Below are positions 16,768-28,439 of a DNA stretch of 64,000 bases, piece after piece. Source of the DNA: an uncultured Parabacteroides sp. (GTDB lineage Bacteria > Bacteroidota > Bacteroidia > Bacteroidales > Tannerellaceae); assembly GCA_949298575.1 (NCBI GenBank), contig CASFXH010000004.1, positions 23,191-87,190 on the forward strand, read 5' to 3'. The position numbers and the translations under genes are program-made. The notes beneath the pieces are model-generated. The model was not told the DNA's origin. It saw only the letters and a list, made by a program, of their open reading frames with translations, and did not search any database. Every line of letters starts with the position of its first letter. Within the stretch, counting starts at the first letter, position 1.

Positions 16768-19700
16768 ATGTCTTCTGCAGCTGAAATCCAGAGAATTAAT
16801 TTTGCTTCGATAAAGAATCCATTTCCATATCCAGACTTTCTCGAAGTTCAATTGAAGTCATTTCGCGACTTTCTTCAACTTGATACACCCCCAGAAAAGA
16901 GAAAAAAGGAGGGGTTGTATAAGGTATTCGCTGAAAATTTCCCGATTGCGGATACGCGCAATAATTTTGTATTGGAGTTTTTGGATTATTATATAGATCC
17001 TCCACGGTATACGATTGATGAGTGTATCTCTCGCGGCTTGACTTATAGTGTGCCTTTGAAGGCTAAATTGAAATTGTATTGTACGGATCCTGATCATGAG
17101 GATTTTGATACGGTTATTCAAGATGTCTATTTAGGGCCAATCCCTTATATGACGGAGAGAGGTACTTTTGTGATCAATGGCGCTGAGCGGGTGGTAGTTT
17201 CTCAATTGCACCGTTCGCCAGGTGTTTTCTTTGGGCAAAGTATCCATGCGAATGGTACAAAATTGTATTCCGCACGAATTATTCCATTTAAAGGGTCTTG
17301 GATCGAGTTCGCTACCGACATAAATAATGTGATGTATGCGTACATCGATCGAAAGAAAAAATTGCCGGTTACGACACTTTTACGTGCGATTGGCTTTGAG
17401 AGTGACAAGGACATTTTGGAGATCTTTAATTTGGCCGAAGAAGTAAAAGTTTCGAAAGCGAATTTAAAGAAACTGATTGGAAGGAAATTGGCGGCTCGTG
17501 TCCTGAAAACTTGGGTAGAGGATTTTGTGGATGAAGACACGGGTGAGGTTGTTTCTATTGAACGTAATGATGTGATCATTGATCGTGAGTCCGTTTTGGA
17601 TGCGGACAATATCAATGCGATTGTAGAGTCGGGTGCGCAAAATATTTTGTTGCATCGTGAGGATCAAAGCCTCGCTGATTATACGATTATTTATAATACA
17701 TTGCAGAAAGATCCGAGTAACTCGGAGAAAGAGGCTGTTTTATATATTTATCGCCAATTACGTAATGCGGAGCCAGCAGATGAGGCGAGCGCACGAGAGG
17801 TAATCACTAATTTGTTTTTCTCAGAGAAACGCTATGATCTTGGAGAGGTAGGGCGCTATCGGATAAACAAAAAGTTGGGCTTGACAATAGATGAGAATAT
17901 CAAAGTCCTGACGAAAGAGGATATTATTGAGATTATCAAGTATTTGATCGAGCTGATAAACTCAAAGGCAATAGTGGATGATATTGACCATTTGAGCAAT
18001 CGTCGTGTTCGTACGGTTGGTGAACAATTATATAATCAATTTGGTATAGGTTTGGCCCGGATGTCTCGCACTGTTCGTGAACGAATGAACGTACGAGATA
18101 ATGAGGTGTTTACGCCTATTGACTTGATTAATGCCAAGACTATTTCTTCAGTGGTTAATTCGTTCTTTGGTACGAATGCGTTGTCGCAATTCATGGATCA
18201 GACGAACCCATTGGCGGAAATTACACATAAGCGTCGTTTATCGGCTTTAGGTCCTGGTGGCCTTTCAAGAGATCGGGCCGGTTTTGAAGTGCGTGATGTC
18301 CATTATACGCATTATGGCCGTTTGTGTCCGATTGAAACACCTGAAGGTCCGAATATTGGTTTGATTTCTTCTTTATGTGTTTATGCGAAGATTAATGACT
18401 TAGGTTTTATTTCGACACCGTATCGTCGGGTCATTAAGGGGCAAGTTGATTTTTCGGAAGAAGGTTTGCGTTATTACACAGCGGAAGAAGAAGAGCAAAA
18501 AACTATTGCGCAGGGAAATGCGCCTTTGAATGATGAGGGACGTTTCGTAAGGGATCGAGTAAAGGCTCGTTATGAAGCTGATTTCCCTGTTGTTTCTCCG
18601 GAAGAGGTTGATTTAATGGATGTCGCTCCTCAACAGATAGCTTCTATAGCGGCTTCTTTGATCCCATTTTTGGAGCACGATGACGCGAACCGTGCTTTGA
18701 TGGGTTCGAACATGATGCGCCAAGCGGTACCTTTGTTGCGGACGGATGCGCCGATTGTGGGTACTGGTATTGAGGCACAAGTCGCTCGGGATTCCAGAAC
18801 TCAAATTATGGCGGAAAGGGCAGGTGAGGTTGTATTTGTTGACGCGACATGTATTAAGATTAAATATGATCGTACGCCAGATGAAGAGTTCGTAAGTTTC
18901 GAGGACGCGGTTAAGACTTATAATATTCCAAAGTGGCGGAAGACGAATCAATCTACAACTGTAGACTTGCGACCCATTTGTCATCGAGGTCAACGTGTTA
19001 AGGCGGGTGATATTTTGACGGAAGGTTATTCGACTCAAAATGGGGAGCTTGCGCTTGGCCGTAATATCAAGGTCGCTTATATGCCTTGGAAAGGCTATAA
19101 TTATGAGGATGCGATTGTCTTGAATGAACGGATGGTGAGTGAGGATTTTTTCACCTCAGTTCATGTGGATGAATACATTCTTGAAGTTCGTGAAACGAAG
19201 CGAGGCATGGAGGAACTGACTTCGGATATTCCGAATGTCAGTGAGGATGCGACGAAAGATTTGGATGAGCGGGGTATCGTCCGTGTGGGTGCCCGGATCG
19301 CTCCGGGTGATATCCTGATAGGCAAGATTACGCCAAAAGGAGAATCAGATCCTTCTCCTGAGGAAAAATTGTTACGGGCAATTTTTGGAGATAAGGCGGG
19401 TGACGTGAAAGACGCATCTTTGAAGGCTACTCCTTCTTTACGTGGAGTCGTAATTGAGACGGCATTATTCTCAAAGGCGATCAAGAAGCGTAAATCTAAG
19501 ATGGCGGACAAAGCGATTTTGCCTAAATTGGATGAGGAGTATGAGCGGAAGATGATTGAGTTGAAAAATTTGCTGGTAGACAAATTGCTGACATTAACTG
19601 AAGGAAAAGTCTCTCAAGGTGTGAAGGATTATATGAACACGGAGATTATCCCGAAAGGCGTTAAGTTTACACGCAAAGCTTTGGAAGATTTGGATTATAA

Positions 19701-20580
19701 TGCCATCCAAGTCAGCAAATGGACATCGGATTCCGCTAAAAACGAGTTGATTAAACAAGTTGTCTTAAATTACTTGAAGAAATATAAGGAACTTGACGCG
19801 GAATTGAGACGTAAGAAGTTTGACTTGACGATTGGTGACGAACTTCCGACGGGTATCGTGCAAATGGCAAAGGTCTATATTGCCAAGAAGCGGAAGATCC
19901 AGGTTGGCGATAAGATGGCGGGTCGTCATGGTAACAAAGGTATCGTGTCGAAGATCGTGCGTCAGGAGGATATGCCTTTCTTGGAGGATGGAACGCCTGT
20001 GGATATCTGTTTGAACCCATTGGGCGTGCCTTCTCGTATGAACTTGGGGCAAATATTTGAGGCTGTCTTGGGTTGGGCAGGTCGAACTCTTGATGTGAAA
20101 TTCGCGACTCCGATTTTTGATGGCGCTTCTTTGGACGATTTGAATGAATGGACGGATAAGGCCGGACTTCCTCGTTATGGTAAGACTTATTTGTACGATG
20201 GGGGAACGGGAGAGCGTTTTGACCAGCCGGCGACCGTAGGCGTGACTTATTTCTTGAAGTTGGGACACATGGTTGACGACAAGATGCATGCTCGTTCAAT
20301 TGGTCCGTATTCTTTAATCACTCAGCAGCCTCTGGGCGGTAAGGCGCAATTTGGTGGCCAACGTTTCGGAGAGATGGAGGTCTGGGCTTTGGAGGCGTTT
20401 GGCGCGGCTCATGTTTTGCAAGAGATTCTGACAATTAAATCGGATGATGTGGTTGGGCGTTCGAAGGCTTATGAGGCGATCGTGAAAGGTGATCCCATGC
20501 CTCAGCCAGGTATTCCGGAGTCCTTGAACGTCTTGTTGCATGAGTTGAGAGGTTTGGGCTTGAGCTTAACACTTGATTAA
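16768..20580 (+). CDS. rpoB: DNA-directed RNA polymerase subunit beta
   Basis: A 1270-residue beta subunit, normal length for Bacteroidetes. The rifampicin pocket is intact and wild-type-like: Asp of [10 protein letters not shown], His of [15 protein letters not shown] and the Ser within it. The ATP-proximal [14 protein letters not shown] motif and the C-terminal [19 protein letters not shown] and RGLGLSL segments are present. It is transcribed from the ribosomal operon through the attenuator-like hairpin. Confidence 0.99.
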   Translation: MSSAAEIQRINFASIKNPFPYPDFLEVQLKSFRDFLQLDTPPEKRKKEGLYKVFAENFPIADTRNNFVLEFLDYYIDPPRYTIDECISRGLTYSVPLKAKLKLYCTDPDHEDFDTVIQDVYLGPIPYMTERGTFVINGAERVVVSQLHRSPGVFFGQSIHANGTKLYSARIIPFKGSWIEFATDINNVMYAYIDRKKKLPVTTLLRAIGFESDKDILEIFNLAEEVKVSKANLKKLIGRKLAARVLKTWVEDFVDEDTGEVVSIERNDVIIDRESVLDADNINAIVESGAQNILLHREDQSLADYTIIYNTLQKDPSNSEKEAVLYIYRQLRNAEPADEASAREVITNLFFSEKRYDLGEVGRYRINKKLGLTIDENIKVLTKEDIIEIIKYLIELINSKAIVDDIDHLSNRRVRTVGEQLYNQFGIGLARMSRTVRERMNVRDNEVFTPIDLINAKTISSVVNSFFGTNALSQFMDQTNPLAEITHKRRLSALGPGGLSRDRAGFEVRDVHYTHYGRLCPIETPEGPNIGLISSLCVYAKINDLGFISTPYRRVIKGQVDFSEEGLRYYTAEEEEQKTIAQGNAPLNDEGRFVRDRVKARYEADFPVVSPEEVDLMDVAPQQIASIAASLIPFLEHDDANRALMGSNMMRQAVPLLRTDAPIVGTGIEAQVARDSRTQIMAERAGEVVFVDATCIKIKYDRTPDEEFVSFEDAVKTYNIPKWRKTNQSTTVDLRPICHRGQRVKAGDILTEGYSTQNGELALGRNIKVAYMPWKGYNYEDAIVLNERMVSEDFFTSVHVDEYILEVRETKRGMEELTSDIPNVSEDATKDLDERGIVRVGARIAPGDILIGKITPKGESDPSPEEKLLRAIFGDKAGDVKDASLKATPSLRGVVIETALFSKAIKKRKSKMADKAILPKLDEEYERKMIELKNLLVDKLLTLTEGKVSQGVKDYMNTEIIPKGVKFTRKALEDLDYNAIQVSKWTSDSAKNELIKQVVLNYLKKYKELDAELRRKKFDLTIGDELPTGIVQMAKVYIAKKRKIQVGDKMAGRHGNKGIVSKIVRQEDMPFLEDGTPVDICLNPLGVPSRMNLGQIFEAVLGWAGRTLDVKFATPIFDGASLDDLNEWTDKAGLPRYGKTYLYDGGTGERFDQPATVGVTYFLKLGHMVDDKMHARSIGPYSLITQQPLGGKAQFGGQRFGEMEVWALEAFGAAHVLQEILTIKSDDVVGRSKAYEAIVKGDPMPQPGIPESLNVLLHELRGLGLSLTLD

Positions 20581-20599
20581 TTCAAAAATAAATAAAGGA

Positions 20600-20619
20600 G
20601 CGTAGCCTTCGGGCTATGC
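20600..20619 (+). terminator. UUCG-capped hairpin between rpoB and rpoC
   Basis: An 8-bp stem (GCGTAGCC / GGCTATGC, one G-U pair) closed by a TTCG tetraloop. It lacks a strong T-run, so it is more likely an RNA-processing or stability element than a terminator. Confidence 0.55.
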
Positions 20620-20656
20620 GACTTTATCTTTAGATAACTCTTTATAAATAAATAAT

Positions 20657-23600
20657 ATGGCTTTTAGAAAAGAAAACAAGATAAAGAGTAACTTTTCAAA
20701 GATAACAATTGGTTTGGCTTCCCCCGAAGAGATTCTGGAGAATTCGAGTGGTGAAGTCCTGAAGCCAGAGACAATTAACTATCGGACCTATAAGCCGGAG
20801 CGTGATGGCTTGTTCTGTGAACGTATTTTTGGTCCAGTAAAGGATTATGAATGCCATTGCGGTAAGTATAAGCGCATTCGTTATAAAGGTATCGTGTGCG
20901 ACCGTTGTGGTGTGGAAGTGACGGAAAAGAAAGTTCGGCGTGAGCGAATGGGGCATATTCATTTGGTGGTGCCTGTCGCGCATATTTGGTATTTCCGTTC
21001 ATTGCCCAATAAAATCGGTTATTTGTTAGGATTACCGACAAAGAAGCTGGATTCGATTATTTATTACGAGCGTTATGTCGTTATTCAGCCGGGGTGTGTC
21101 GATACTGTCGCTGAGTTGGACTTATTGTCGGAGGAAGAATATTTGGATATCTTGGACAATCTGCCAAAAGAAAACCAAATGCTTGAGGATACAGACCCCA
21201 ATAAGTTCATCGCGAAGATCGGCGCGGAAGCTGTTTATGATCTTTTGGCTCGATTGGATTTGGATTCGTTGTCATACGAGTTGCGTCACCGGGCGAGCAC
21301 GGATACTTCACAGCAACGTAAGAATGAAGCGTTGAAACGGCTTCAGGTTGTGGAGTCATTCCGGGCCTCGAAGGGACGTAATAAACCGGAATGGATGATC
21401 ATGAAGGTCATTCCGGTTATCCCGCCTGAGTTGCGTCCATTGGTGCCGTTGGATGGTGGTCGGTTCGCGACATCTGACTTGAACGATTTGTATCGTCGGG
21501 TGATCATTCGAAATAATCGCTTGAAACGATTGATTGATATTAAGGCTCCGGAAGTAATCCTGCGGAATGAGAAACGTATGCTTCAGGAGGCGGTTGATTC
21601 GTTGTTCGATAATTCAAGAAAGTCGAGCGCGGTCAAGACAGACGCGAACCGTCCTTTGAAATCTTTGTCGGATAGCTTGAAAGGTAAGCAAGGTCGTTTC
21701 CGTCAGAACCTGTTGGGTAAGCGTGTGGATTATTCCGCGCGTTCGGTCATCGTGGTTGGTCCGGAGCTGAAGATGCATGAGTGTGGTTTGCCGAAAGATA
21801 TGGCGGCTGAATTATACAAGCCGTTTATCATTCGTAAATTGATCGAAAGAGGTATTGTCAAGACCGTCAAGTCGGCAAAGAAGATTGTCGACCGTAAGGA
21901 ACCGGTGGTATGGGACATTTTGGAATATGTCATGAAAGGACATCCTGTCTTGCTGAACCGTGCCCCGACGTTGCACCGTTTGGGTATCCAAGCATTCCAA
22001 CCGAAGTTGATTGAGGGTAAGGCAATCCAGTTGCACCCGTTGGCTTGTACGGCGTTTAACGCGGACTTTGATGGCGACCAGATGGCGGTTCACTTGCCGT
22101 TAGGTAATGAGGCGGTGCTGGAGGCGCAGATGTTGATGCTGGCTTCTCACAATATTTTGAATCCGGCGAATGGCGCCCCGATTACGGTGCCTTCACAGGA
22201 TATGGTGTTGGGCTTGTATTACATTACGAAAGAGCGTAAAGGCACGTTAGGTGAAAATCTGACGTTCTATGGTCCAGAGGAGGCGACTATCGCTTACAAT
22301 GAGAAGAAGGTCGACATTCATGCCCCGATCAATGTTTATGTGGAGGACTTGGATGAGAATGGCAATTATGTGAAGAAAATGACCAAGACGACTGTCGGTC
22401 GTTTGATGGTTAATGAATATGTCCCGAAAGAAGTAGGGTATATCAATGCGGTTTTGGGCAAGAAAACGTTGCGTGACATCATCGGTAAGGTGATTAAGGT
22501 TTGTGGCGTCGCGCGGACGGCTCAATTCTTGGATGATATCAAGAACTTGGGATATTATATGGCATTCAAGGGCGGCTTGTCGTTCAATTTGGCCGACGTG
22601 TTGATTCCACAGGAAAAGGATGAGTTGATCAAGCAAGGTTATGACGACGTGGCGCAGATCATGGCGAACTATAACATGGGTTTCATTACCAATAACGAGC
22701 GTTATAATCAGATTATTGATACCTGGACTCATGTCAATAGCCGTTTGTCAAAGATTTTGATAGACCAATTGAGCGCGGACCAAGATGGTTTCAACTCTAT
22801 CTTCATGATGATGGATTCCGGTGCCCGTGGTTCGAAGGAGCAAATCCGACAGTTGTCCGGTATGCGTGGTTTGATGGCTAAGCCGCAAAAGAGTGGCGCG
22901 GAGGGTGGTCAGATCATTGAGAACCCGATCCTTTCGAACTTCAAGGAAGGTTTGTCGGTGTTGGAGTATTTCATCTCGACACACGGTGCTCGTAAAGGTT
23001 TGGCGGATACGGCCTTGAAGACGGCGGACGCGGGTTATTTGACGCGTCGTCTGGTCGACGTTTCGCACGATGTGATCGTGAATGAGGAAGATTGCGGAAC
23101 CTTGCGTGGCTTGGTATGTACCGAATTGAAAAACAATGAGGAAGTGATCGCTTCGCTTTATGAGCGTATTTTGGGTCGCGTTTCTGTCCACGACATTATC
23201 CATCCGATTACGGGTGAGGTGATTGTCAAGGCGGGCGATGAGATTCGCGAGGAAGAGGCCAAGAAAATTCAGGAGTCTCCGATCGAAAGCGTGGAGATTC
23301 GTTCCGTATTGACTTGTGAGTCGAAGAAAGGCGTTTGCGCGAAGTGCTATGGTCGCAACTTGGCGACGAACCGGATGGTCCAAAAGGGTGAAGTGGTCGG
23401 CGTGATCGCGGCACAGTCTATTGGTGAGCCGGGTACGCAGTTGACGTTGCGGACTTTCCACGTCGGTGGTATCGCTTCGAACGTCGCGACGGAAAATAAT
23501 ATCACGTGTAAATATGATCAAGCGCTTCTCGAGATTGAGGAGTTGCGTGCGGTTGACGCGGAAGAGAACGGCAAAAAGATCCAAGTTGTCGTAAGCCGTT

Positions 23601-24940
23601 TGGCGGAATTGCGCTTGGTCGAGCCGAATACGAAAATCGTCTTGATGACCCATAATATTCCCTATGGCTCGAAGTTGTTCTTCAACAATGGCGATACCGT
23701 GAAGAAGGGTGACATGATCATTGAGTGGGATCCGTTCAACGCCGTCATTGTCTCTGAGGTCGCTGGTAAGATTGAGTTTGAGAGCTTGATCGAGAACGTG
23801 ACTTATAAGGTGGAGAGCGATGAGACCACGGGCTTGAAGGAGAAGATCATCATCGAGTCGAAAGACAAGACGAAGGCCCCGGCGGCCCATATCCTTGATG
23901 GGGCGGGTAATAACCTGAAGAATTACTCGTTGCCGTTGGGCGCGCACGTGGTGAAGGATAATGGTGATATGATCAAGGCGGGCGAGGTGCTTGTCAAGAT
24001 TCCGCGCGCGGTAGGTAAAGCGGGCGATATCACCGGTGGTCTGCCTCGTGTCACGGAATTGTTTGAGGCTCGTAACCCGTCCAACCCCGCGGTCGTTTCC
24101 GAGATCGATGGTGAGGTAGGCTTCGGTAAGATCAAGCGTGGTAATCGCGAGATCACGGTCACCTCTAAGCTGGGCGAGGTAAAGAAGTATATGGTGCCTC
24201 TTTCGAAACAGTTGTTGGTTCAGGAGAACGACTATATCCGGGCGGGCATGCCGTTGTCGGATGGCGCGATCACGCCTTCTGATATCTTGGCCATCAAGGG
24301 CCCGACGGCTGTTCAAGAGTATATTGTCAACGAGGTTCAAGACGTCTATCGTTTGCAGGGCGTGAAGATCAATGACAAGCACTTCGAGGTCATCGTCCGC
24401 CAGATGATGCGTAAGGTCGAGGTGGTGGATCCGGGAGATACGCGTTTCTTGGAGCAACAGGTGGTCGACAAGTTGGAGGTCATGGATGAAAATGACCGCA
24501 TCTGGGGCAAGAAAGTGGTCACTGATCCGGGTGATTCCCAGACGTTGCAAGCCGGGCAGATCGTTACGGCACGCAAGTTGAGGGATGAGAATAGTATGTT
24601 GAAACGTCGTGACTTGAAGCTCGTTCAAGTGCGTGATGCCGTGCCGGCGACGGCCAGCCAAGTGCTGCAAGGTATTACGAGAGCGGCTTTGCAGACGAGC
24701 AGCTTCATGTCGGCCGCGTCGTTCCAGGAGACGACGAAGGTCTTGAACGAAGCCGCGATCAATGGCAGGGTCGATCGCTTGGAGGGCTTGAAGGAGAACG
24801 TGATCTGTGGTCACTTGATCCCGGCGGGTACCGGACAGCGCGAGTTTGACAAGCTGATTGTCGGCGCGAAAGAGGATTTTGAGAAAATCTTCGCGAACCG
24901 GAAGTCGGTCATGGACTTTAACGCGATGGATGAGAAATAA
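20657..24940 (+). CDS. rpoC: DNA-directed RNA polymerase subunit beta'
   Basis: A 1427-residue beta-prime subunit. Key parts are the N-terminal zinc ribbon ([19 protein letters not shown]), the catalytic Mg loop ([14 protein letters not shown]), the bridge-helix region ([20 protein letters not shown]), the second zinc site ([18 protein letters not shown]) and the trigger-loop region ([21 protein letters not shown]). It is followed by a strong terminator. GC content and use of G/C-ending codons rise toward the 3' end by eye. Confidence 0.99.
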   Translation: MAFRKENKIKSNFSKITIGLASPEEILENSSGEVLKPETINYRTYKPERDGLFCERIFGPVKDYECHCGKYKRIRYKGIVCDRCGVEVTEKKVRRERMGHIHLVVPVAHIWYFRSLPNKIGYLLGLPTKKLDSIIYYERYVVIQPGCVDTVAELDLLSEEEYLDILDNLPKENQMLEDTDPNKFIAKIGAEAVYDLLARLDLDSLSYELRHRASTDTSQQRKNEALKRLQVVESFRASKGRNKPEWMIMKVIPVIPPELRPLVPLDGGRFATSDLNDLYRRVIIRNNRLKRLIDIKAPEVILRNEKRMLQEAVDSLFDNSRKSSAVKTDANRPLKSLSDSLKGKQGRFRQNLLGKRVDYSARSVIVVGPELKMHECGLPKDMAAELYKPFIIRKLIERGIVKTVKSAKKIVDRKEPVVWDILEYVMKGHPVLLNRAPTLHRLGIQAFQPKLIEGKAIQLHPLACTAFNADFDGDQMAVHLPLGNEAVLEAQMLMLASHNILNPANGAPITVPSQDMVLGLYYITKERKGTLGENLTFYGPEEATIAYNEKKVDIHAPINVYVEDLDENGNYVKKMTKTTVGRLMVNEYVPKEVGYINAVLGKKTLRDIIGKVIKVCGVARTAQFLDDIKNLGYYMAFKGGLSFNLADVLIPQEKDELIKQGYDDVAQIMANYNMGFITNNERYNQIIDTWTHVNSRLSKILIDQLSADQDGFNSIFMMMDSGARGSKEQIRQLSGMRGLMAKPQKSGAEGGQIIENPILSNFKEGLSVLEYFISTHGARKGLADTALKTADAGYLTRRLVDVSHDVIVNEEDCGTLRGLVCTELKNNEEVIASLYERILGRVSVHDIIHPITGEVIVKAGDEIREEEAKKIQESPIESVEIRSVLTCESKKGVCAKCYGRNLATNRMVQKGEVVGVIAAQSIGEPGTQLTLRTFHVGGIASNVATENNITCKYDQALLEIEELRAVDAEENGKKIQVVVSRLAELRLVEPNTKIVLMTHNIPYGSKLFFNNGDTVKKGDMIIEWDPFNAVIVSEVAGKIEFESLIENVTYKVESDETTGLKEKIIIESKDKTKAPAAHILDGAGNNLKNYSLPLGAHVVKDNGDMIKAGEVLVKIPRAVGKAGDITGGLPRVTELFEARNPSNPAVVSEIDGEVGFGKIKRGNREITVTSKLGEVKKYMVPLSKQLLVQENDYIRAGMPLSDGAITPSDILAIKGPTAVQEYIVNEVQDVYRLQGVKINDKHFEVIVRQMMRKVEVVDPGDTRFLEQQVVDKLEVMDENDRIWGKKVVTDPGDSQTLQAGQIVTARKLRDENSMLKRRDLKLVQVRDAVPATASQVLQGITRAALQTSSFMSAASFQETTKVLNEAAINGRVDRLEGLKENVICGHLIPAGTGQREFDKLIVGAKEDFEKIFANRKSVMDFNAMDEK

Positions 24941-24963
24941 GCGGCGATTTAAATAAAGGGCGA

Positions 24964-25010
24964 GGCGGCATGGACTCCGTAAAAAGAGTTCGTGTCGCCT
25001 TTCTTGTTTT
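24964..25010 (+). terminator. Terminator of the rpoBC operon
   Basis: A 14-bp stem with G-U pairs (GGCGGCATGGACTC 24964-24977 / GAGTTCGTGTCGCC 24986-24999), followed by TTTCTTGTTTT. It ends only a few bases before the patatin gene. Confidence 0.82.
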
Positions 25011-25016
25011 ATTGAA

Positions 25017-25844
25017 ATGGAAAAAGAAAGGAGCGTTCGTTTGGAAAAGAAAAAGAAAGTCGCCCTGGTGCTTTCGATGGGCGGCGCGCGGGGAATCGCG
25101 CATATTGGAGTCATTGAGGAACTTACGAAGCGGGGCTTTGAGATCGTCTCCATCGCGGGAAGCTCGATGGGCGCTTTGGTGGGGGCGATGTACGCCGCGG
25201 GGAGGCTTGAGGCTTTCAAGACGTGGTTGTTCTCTTGGAATTTGTTGGAAATGTGGCGGCTGACAGACTTTTCGTATGGTCGGGGCGGTTTGGTGAAGGG
25301 CGATCGTTTTATCGAGGCGTTGAGCAAGATCGTTCCGGATACGCGGATTGAGGATTTGCCATTGCCTTTCGTCGCGTTGGCGACCGACATCACGCGTGGG
25401 CGGGAGGTTGTCTTTTCGAAAGGCAGCCTGTTCGAGGCCATTCGGGCTTCCATTTCCATCCCGGGGTTGTTCAGGCCGGTGCTCCGTGGGGATACGGTGC
25501 TTGTGGATGGTGGGATCTTGAACCCGCTTCCGGTCGGTTTCGTCGCGCGGTCGGCGGATGATCTTTTGGTCGCGGTCGATGTCAACGCTTCCGATGGGAA
25601 ATACCGTGGGCAACCGACGCATCCCTATCGCCTCTTGGTGAAGGCTTCCCGGTTGATGATGGGGCAGATCTCGCGTTACCAGATGGCGGGTGTCCGTCCG
25701 GATCTGTTGATCGAGCTGCCGGGCGATGATTACGAGATGTTGGAGTTCAACCATGCCGAGAAAATAGCCCGATGGGGCGCCGAGGCGGCCCGGAAAGCCT
25801 TGGATCGCTACGAGAGCGGAAGGAATGGCGATCTGTCAAAATGA
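25017..25844 (+). CDS. Patatin-like phospholipase (RssA/NTE family)
   Basis: A 275-residue cytosolic serine hydrolase of the patatin fold. The oxyanion loop MGGARGIAHIG is at 21-31, the nucleophile elbow is GSSMG (S50) and the dyad Asp is in VDGGILNPLP (D164). Such enzymes deacylate phospholipids. The start is uncertain: the ATG at 25017 is only about 6 bp after the rpoC terminator, whereas an in-frame TTG at 25041 has a good SD (AGGAG, 25029-25033) and would still keep the whole domain. Confidence 0.9.
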   Translation: MEKERSVRLEKKKKVALVLSMGGARGIAHIGVIEELTKRGFEIVSIAGSSMGALVGAMYAAGRLEAFKTWLFSWNLLEMWRLTDFSYGRGGLVKGDRFIEALSKIVPDTRIEDLPLPFVALATDITRGREVVFSKGSLFEAIRASISIPGLFRPVLRGDTVLVDGGILNPLPVGFVARSADDLLVAVDVNASDGKYRGQPTHPYRLLVKASRLMMGQISRYQMAGVRPDLLIELPGDDYEMLEFNHAEKIARWGAEAARKALDRYESGRNGDLSK

Positions 25845-25911
25845 CAGGCTCCCGTAGTATGGCGCTATTTTGAAACCGTCTTTATTATCAGGCAGATAGG
25901 TGTATCCCAAA

Positions 25912-26030
25912 GTGTCCCGCGGACACATACGTAAGTGTCCGGTCGACACATTCGAATGTGTCCAGGGGAGAGATACGTATGTGTCCGAGGGACACATACG
26001 TAAGTGTCTCCCGGACACTTTAGAATGTCT
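25912..26030. repeat. Tandem array 2: 23-bp units with alternating inverted arms
   Basis: GTGTCC/T recurs at 25912, 25935, 25958, 25981 and 26004, an exact 23-bp period. In most units GTGTCC pairs with GGACAC (3-nt loop), and a TACGTA palindrome lies between the pairs, so two dyads occur per unit. The array fills the gap between the convergent patatin and TonB receptor genes; the last unit ends in GTCTTTTT and could act as a terminator for the patatin gene. Confidence 0.85.
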
Positions 26031-26052
26031 TTTTGTCAGACTTTCGTATCTC

Positions 26053-28362
26053 TTAAAAGCCCACTTTCAGGCCCGCGAAATACATCCTTGGGCTGCCCGG
26101 TCCGTAGATGTAGCCTGAGTCGCGATCCGGTCCTTGATCGAAGTCGCTTTGGTAGGCGTTGAAGAGGTTTTGCACGCCCGCGTTGACCGTGAGTGTCACC
26201 TCGTTGTAGATCGGGATGTCGTAGGAGAACTTGATGTTCATGTCGAAGAAATCGGGCGTGCGCACCGCCTCGTCTTTCTCGATGTAGCCAGCCAAGTGTT
26301 GGACGAGCATCTCGCCCGTGTACGTGCCCGAGAGCGCGATGGTCAGCCGCTTGATTGGCGTCAGGGTCGACGTGAAGTAACCGTAGGTATCAGGCGTGCG
26401 GAACATTTTCTTCGTGGGCTCGACGGTCGGGTCTTCGCTCCATTTCTCCGCTTCCTTGTAACGGCTGCGTTGCCACGTGAATCCGGCTTGGATGGAGAGC
26501 CACGACGTCAGGACGGATTTCCCTTCCAAGGTCAGTCCCATTACCCGGGCGCCCGACCCGTTTCTTCTTTCCTTGATCAAGTTGCCTTGCTCATCTCGAC
26601 CAATATCTTCTAAGACAAAGACATCGCTCAAGTTGGTGTAGAAGCCCTCGACCAGGAAGTTCACTTGCACGCCACGGGCGAAGCGGTGGTAGAGGTCGAC
26701 CGAGGCGCTCAGGCTTCGCGATTTCTCCTCGCTCAAGTTGTCCGCCAGTTGGATCAGCGCGGCTTCCCCACCGACGGCCGCGATGTGCAGGTCCTCGTCG
26801 AAAGCTTGTGGGGCCCGGAATCCGCTCGAATAGCTTGCCCGGATATTCACGTTCTCGTTGGGGTTGTAGCGGATGTTCGCGCGGGGGCTGAACACGACGT
26901 GGTCGATCTGGTTGTGCTTGTCGAGGCGCCCGCCGATCAGGAAGCTCCATCGCTCGTTCTTCCATTCGTTTTGGAAAAACGCGCTTTCGATGTGGATCGT
27001 CTGGTCGACAATCCGGTTATACCCCAGGCTTTCGTCGCGCAGGTTGTCGTAACTGTACTCCAAGCCCAGCGTGAGTTCCGAGGGCATGAAGAGGAGTTTC
27101 GCGAAGCTGTAGTTGTATTGCGCGCCGGCGATGGCGGTCAGGTCGGTCGTTTGCCCGTAGGCGTTCGGGTCCTGATGGGTGCCGTAATAGCTTTCCCGGT
27201 CGATGTGTTGGGCGGAGGCGTAGACGTTGAGCTTATGCTTGTAGTCTTTGGAGAAAAGGTCGAATTTCAAGCCGCCCCCATCGACATTGTGCTCCGTTTG
27301 CTCGGCGATAAACACCTCGTGGGGAGGCCTGTCCAGCTGGTCGCCACCCCGGCGGAACTCGTGCATGTGATGGTATTCGAAGGTGAGTTTGCTGTAGTCT
27401 GTCGTTTTCACGTAGGCTCGGAAGCCGACGGTCTGGTTGTCCAGTTTGGGCAGTTCGGTGAAACCATCGCCATCGTAGTCCAAGGCTTGGCGATGGCGGT
27501 TTTGCCCAAAGAGGTATACGCCCGCCTTCCGGTTCGAGGTCACGAGCGAGGCGTTGAGGGCGGTGCTGTTGTCGAACGTCCCTTCCTCGCTCACGGTCAT
27601 GTTGTGCGAGACGTCGGCCGAGTTGCGCAAAGGTTCTTTGGTGATGATGTTGATCGTCCCGGCGATGGCCGAGGCGCCATAGAGCGCGGAGCCGCCTCCC
27701 CGCATCACCTCGACTCGCTCGACCATATTCGCGGGGATTTGCTCAAGCCCATAAACACCAGACAACGCGCTGAAAATGGGTCTGGAATCTAACAAGATTT
27801 GCGTATAAGGCCCATCAAGCCCGTTGATTCGCACTTGTTGGAAACCGCAGTTCTGGCAGTTGTTCTCCACCCTTACGCCGGGTTGGAAATTGAGTCCTTG
27901 AGCCAAATTGACCGCGTTCGTGGTCGTGAACATTTTGGAGTCGAGGACGTTGACCAATGTCGGCGCTAAGCGTCGGGTGGTCTCGTTGCGATTGGCCGAG
28001 ACGACCACCCCGTCGAGGGCGATTTGGTCTTCTTCCAGTTCCACGTTCAACTCGATCGTCTTGCCCGCCTTGAAAGTCACCTCGCGCTTGACGGTTTTAT
28101 AGCCCAATGTCTTGAATTCAACCTCAAAATCACCTTCGGGCAGGTTGGTGAGGAGATAGTGCCCCGTGTCATCCGTCGAGGTGCCTATCATGGTTCCTAC
28201 CACAAATACATTAATATAAGAAAGATGTTCTCCCGTCGCCTTGTCGAGCACATGGCCCATCAGGTTGGCGTCGGAGCCGTCCTGAAGCTGCGCGTTCGTC
28301 GTCCATACGTTGCCGAAAGCGCACAATAACCCCATCAGGACAAATAATAATTTTGTGTTCAT
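26053..28362 (-). CDS. TonB-dependent outer membrane receptor
   Basis: A 769-residue receptor: signal peptide (to ~25), carboxypeptidase-regulatory-like domain (residues ~33-115, GHVLDKATGEHLSYINVFV), plug domain (~130-240) and beta-barrel ending in the aromatic C-terminus KVGF. The plug carries the motif ENNCQNCGFQQVRINGL, with two cysteines three apart. The ligand is not determined. A divergent-facing neighbour, the His-rich membrane protein, is encoded just upstream on the same strand, which suggests metal or metal-chelate uptake. No susD partner is present, so it is not a typical glycan system. Confidence 0.92.
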   Translation of the reverse strand: MNTKLLFVLMGLLCAFGNVWTTNAQLQDGSDANLMGHVLDKATGEHLSYINVFVVGTMIGTSTDDTGHYLLTNLPEGDFEVEFKTLGYKTVKREVTFKAGKTIELNVELEEDQIALDGVVVSANRNETTRRLAPTLVNVLDSKMFTTTNAVNLAQGLNFQPGVRVENNCQNCGFQQVRINGLDGPYTQILLDSRPIFSALSGVYGLEQIPANMVERVEVMRGGGSALYGASAIAGTINIITKEPLRNSADVSHNMTVSEEGTFDNSTALNASLVTSNRKAGVYLFGQNRHRQALDYDGDGFTELPKLDNQTVGFRAYVKTTDYSKLTFEYHHMHEFRRGGDQLDRPPHEVFIAEQTEHNVDGGGLKFDLFSKDYKHKLNVYASAQHIDRESYYGTHQDPNAYGQTTDLTAIAGAQYNYSFAKLLFMPSELTLGLEYSYDNLRDESLGYNRIVDQTIHIESAFFQNEWKNERWSFLIGGRLDKHNQIDHVVFSPRANIRYNPNENVNIRASYSSGFRAPQAFDEDLHIAAVGGEAALIQLADNLSEEKSRSLSASVDLYHRFARGVQVNFLVEGFYTNLSDVFVLEDIGRDEQGNLIKERRNGSGARVMGLTLEGKSVLTSWLSIQAGFTWQRSRYKEAEKWSEDPTVEPTKKMFRTPDTYGYFTSTLTPIKRLTIALSGTYTGEMLVQHLAGYIEKDEAVRTPDFFDMNIKFSYDIPIYNEVTLTVNAGVQNLFNAYQSDFDQGPDRDSGYIYGPGSPRMYFAGLKVGF

Positions 28363-28439
28363 TTTTTGTCGTGCTAAAAGTCCTGTAATAAGATAAACTT
28401 GATTATTTGTTCACGAATAGTCCGTTTTTTCTATTTGTC

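Noticed and set aside
22748-25585. 945-codon minus-strand ORF across rpoC and the patatin gene
   Set aside because: It is antisense to two certain genes; the long frame results from codon bias in them, and the peptide (Arg/His/Leu-rich) has no domain features.
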